A stretch of 15,427 bases of DNA from Pseudomonadota bacterium (GTDB lineage Bacteria > Pseudomonadota > Gammaproteobacteria > Steroidobacterales > Steroidobacteraceae): the NCBI GenBank assembly GCA_021792815.1, contig JAJYTX010000020.1, forward strand, positions 1 to 15,427, written 5' to 3'. The translations under genes and the position numbers were made by a program. The notes below the pieces were generated by a model. It searched no databases. It was given only the letters and a program-made list of their open reading frames with translations, and was not told where the DNA came from. How positions within the stretch are numbered: the stretch's first letter is position 1; every line of letters starts with the position of its first letter. Positions 14,647 through 15,427 of the stretch are shown piece after piece.

Positions 14647-15427
14647 ATGCGTCTCCTTCCAGCCCGTCTGCTGCGGCATCCGGCCGGCGTTGCCCACGGA
14701 ACCGAGGCCGGCGCCGACCCGGACATCGTCCTCAGCGTGACGGGTCTGCGCAAAAGCTATCCGGAAACGCTGGCGGTCGATCAGGTTTCATTCGAGGTGG
14801 GCCGCCGCGAGGTGGTCGGCCTTCTCGGTCCCAACGGCGCCGGGAAGACGACCACCATCAACATGATCCTCGGGGTGCTGAGTCCCACCGCGGGCCGCAT
14901 CCGGATCGCCGGAGTCGATCTGGCGCGGCACCGGGCCCGCGCCCTGGCCCAGGCGAACTTCTCGGCCGTCTACGCGTCCCTGCCCGGCAATCTCACCGTC
15001 GAGCAGAACCTGCGGTTCTTCGGGCTCGTGTACGGCATCGAGCAGCTCTCAGCGCGCGTCGGCGAGCTGCTCGAACAGTTCGACCTCGGACGCCTGAGGC
15101 ACACCAAGTGCGGCGTGCTTTCCTCGGGCGAGCAAACCCGGGTCGCGCTCGCGAAGGCGGTGCTCAACCGGCCACGGCTGCTGCTGCTCGACGAACCGAC
15201 CGCCTCGCTCGACCCCTCGGCGGCGCGCACCGTGCGCGCGCGGATCCACCGGCTGGCGGCCGAGGGCGGCTGCGGGATTCTCTGGACCTCCCACAACATG
15301 TACGAAGTCGAAGCAGTCTGCGACCGGGTGCTGTTCCTGTCGCGGGGACGGATCCTGCTCGAGGGCAATCCACGGGAGCTGCCGGTGCGGCATGGCGCCG
15401 CGACACTCGAGGAGTTGTTCATCCGCC
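14647..15427 (+). CDS. ABC transporter ATP-binding protein, ABC-2 exporter type (partial, runs off the window)
   Basis: ATPase subunit of an ABC transporter; 260 codons are present with no stop before the window ends. Walker A GPNGAGKT is at 61-68, the signature LSSGEQ at 158-163, Walker B LLLLDEP at 178-184 with the SLDP D-loop just after, and the H-switch in TSHN at 214-217 (His216). The fold matches ABC-2-type export ATPases, and an ABC-2 permease would be expected next, outside the window. The Q-loop region reads NFSAVYASLPGNLTVEQNL (104-122) with no Gln at the usual place, resembling a subgroup I recall having FSSPY-x-x-LP there. The ATG at 14647 has no clear Shine-Dalgarno; a GTG at 14737-14739, just before TGLRKSY, is an alternative that drops about 30 residues. 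Confidence 0.88.
   Translation, partial: MRLLPARLLRHPAGVAHGTEAGADPDIVLSVTGLRKSYPETLAVDQVSFEVGRREVVGLLGPNGAGKTTTINMILGVLSPTAGRIRIAGVDLARHRARALAQANFSAVYASLPGNLTVEQNLRFFGLVYGIEQLSARVGELLEQFDLGRLRHTKCGVLSSGEQTRVALAKAVLNRPRLLLLDEPTASLDPSAARTVRARIHRLAAEGGCGILWTSHNMYEVEAVCDRVLFLSRGRILLEGNPRELPVRHGAATLEELFIR

Overview
The window is GC-rich, gene-dense DNA from a Gram-negative bacterium. Evidence for that is a TonB-dependent outer-membrane receptor, Sec signal peptides and Proteobacteria-type regulators and enzymes. The receptor, the alpha/beta-hydrolase-domain protein and the AraC regulator with an arabinose-binding-type N-terminus are typical of environmental Gammaproteobacteria (Nevskiales/Steroidobacterales/Xanthomonadales-like). 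That placement is an inference from protein style and was not tested.

Left edge (1-418): the last 58 codons of an IS66-family transposase and what looks like the right end of that element, then a short AT-richer leader with a well-spaced sigma70-type promoter. Block 1, plus strand (419-6405): a 923-residue TonB-dependent receptor, a secreted Abhydrolase_10-like hydrolase starting 4 nt after it, then, past a 532-nt gap rich in inverted repeats, a 12-TM major facilitator transporter. Together these read as a capture, hydrolysis and transport module for an unknown ester- or lactone-like substrate. Block 2, minus strand (8970-6692): moeA followed 11 nt later by moaA, two molybdenum-cofactor genes in one operon. 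It is convergent with the MFS gene.

Block 3, plus strand (9439-12071): an AraC/OruR-type regulator and an APC-family amino-acid permease. The 125-nt gap between them holds a tandem TGGCGC-N8-AA repeat with a 21-bp period, the layout expected of an AraC-family operator. Block 4, minus strand (13944-12161): a fold-type-I PLP aminotransferase-like enzyme with unusual cofactor-site residues, translationally coupled (ATGA overlap) to a small NAD(P)-binding reductase-like protein. Block 5, plus strand (14140-end): a DUF1801 protein and the start of an ABC-2-type transporter ATPase that runs off the window. The gap between blocks 4 and 5 contains a 72-nt fold-back element.

I see no tRNA, rRNA, CRISPR array or prophage. 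I did not find an obviously new multi-gene system. The items most worth a second look are the AraC-type tandem operator, the altered aminotransferase active site, the two structured intergenic stretches (4813-5027 and 14002-14073) and the receptor-hydrolase-MFS module.
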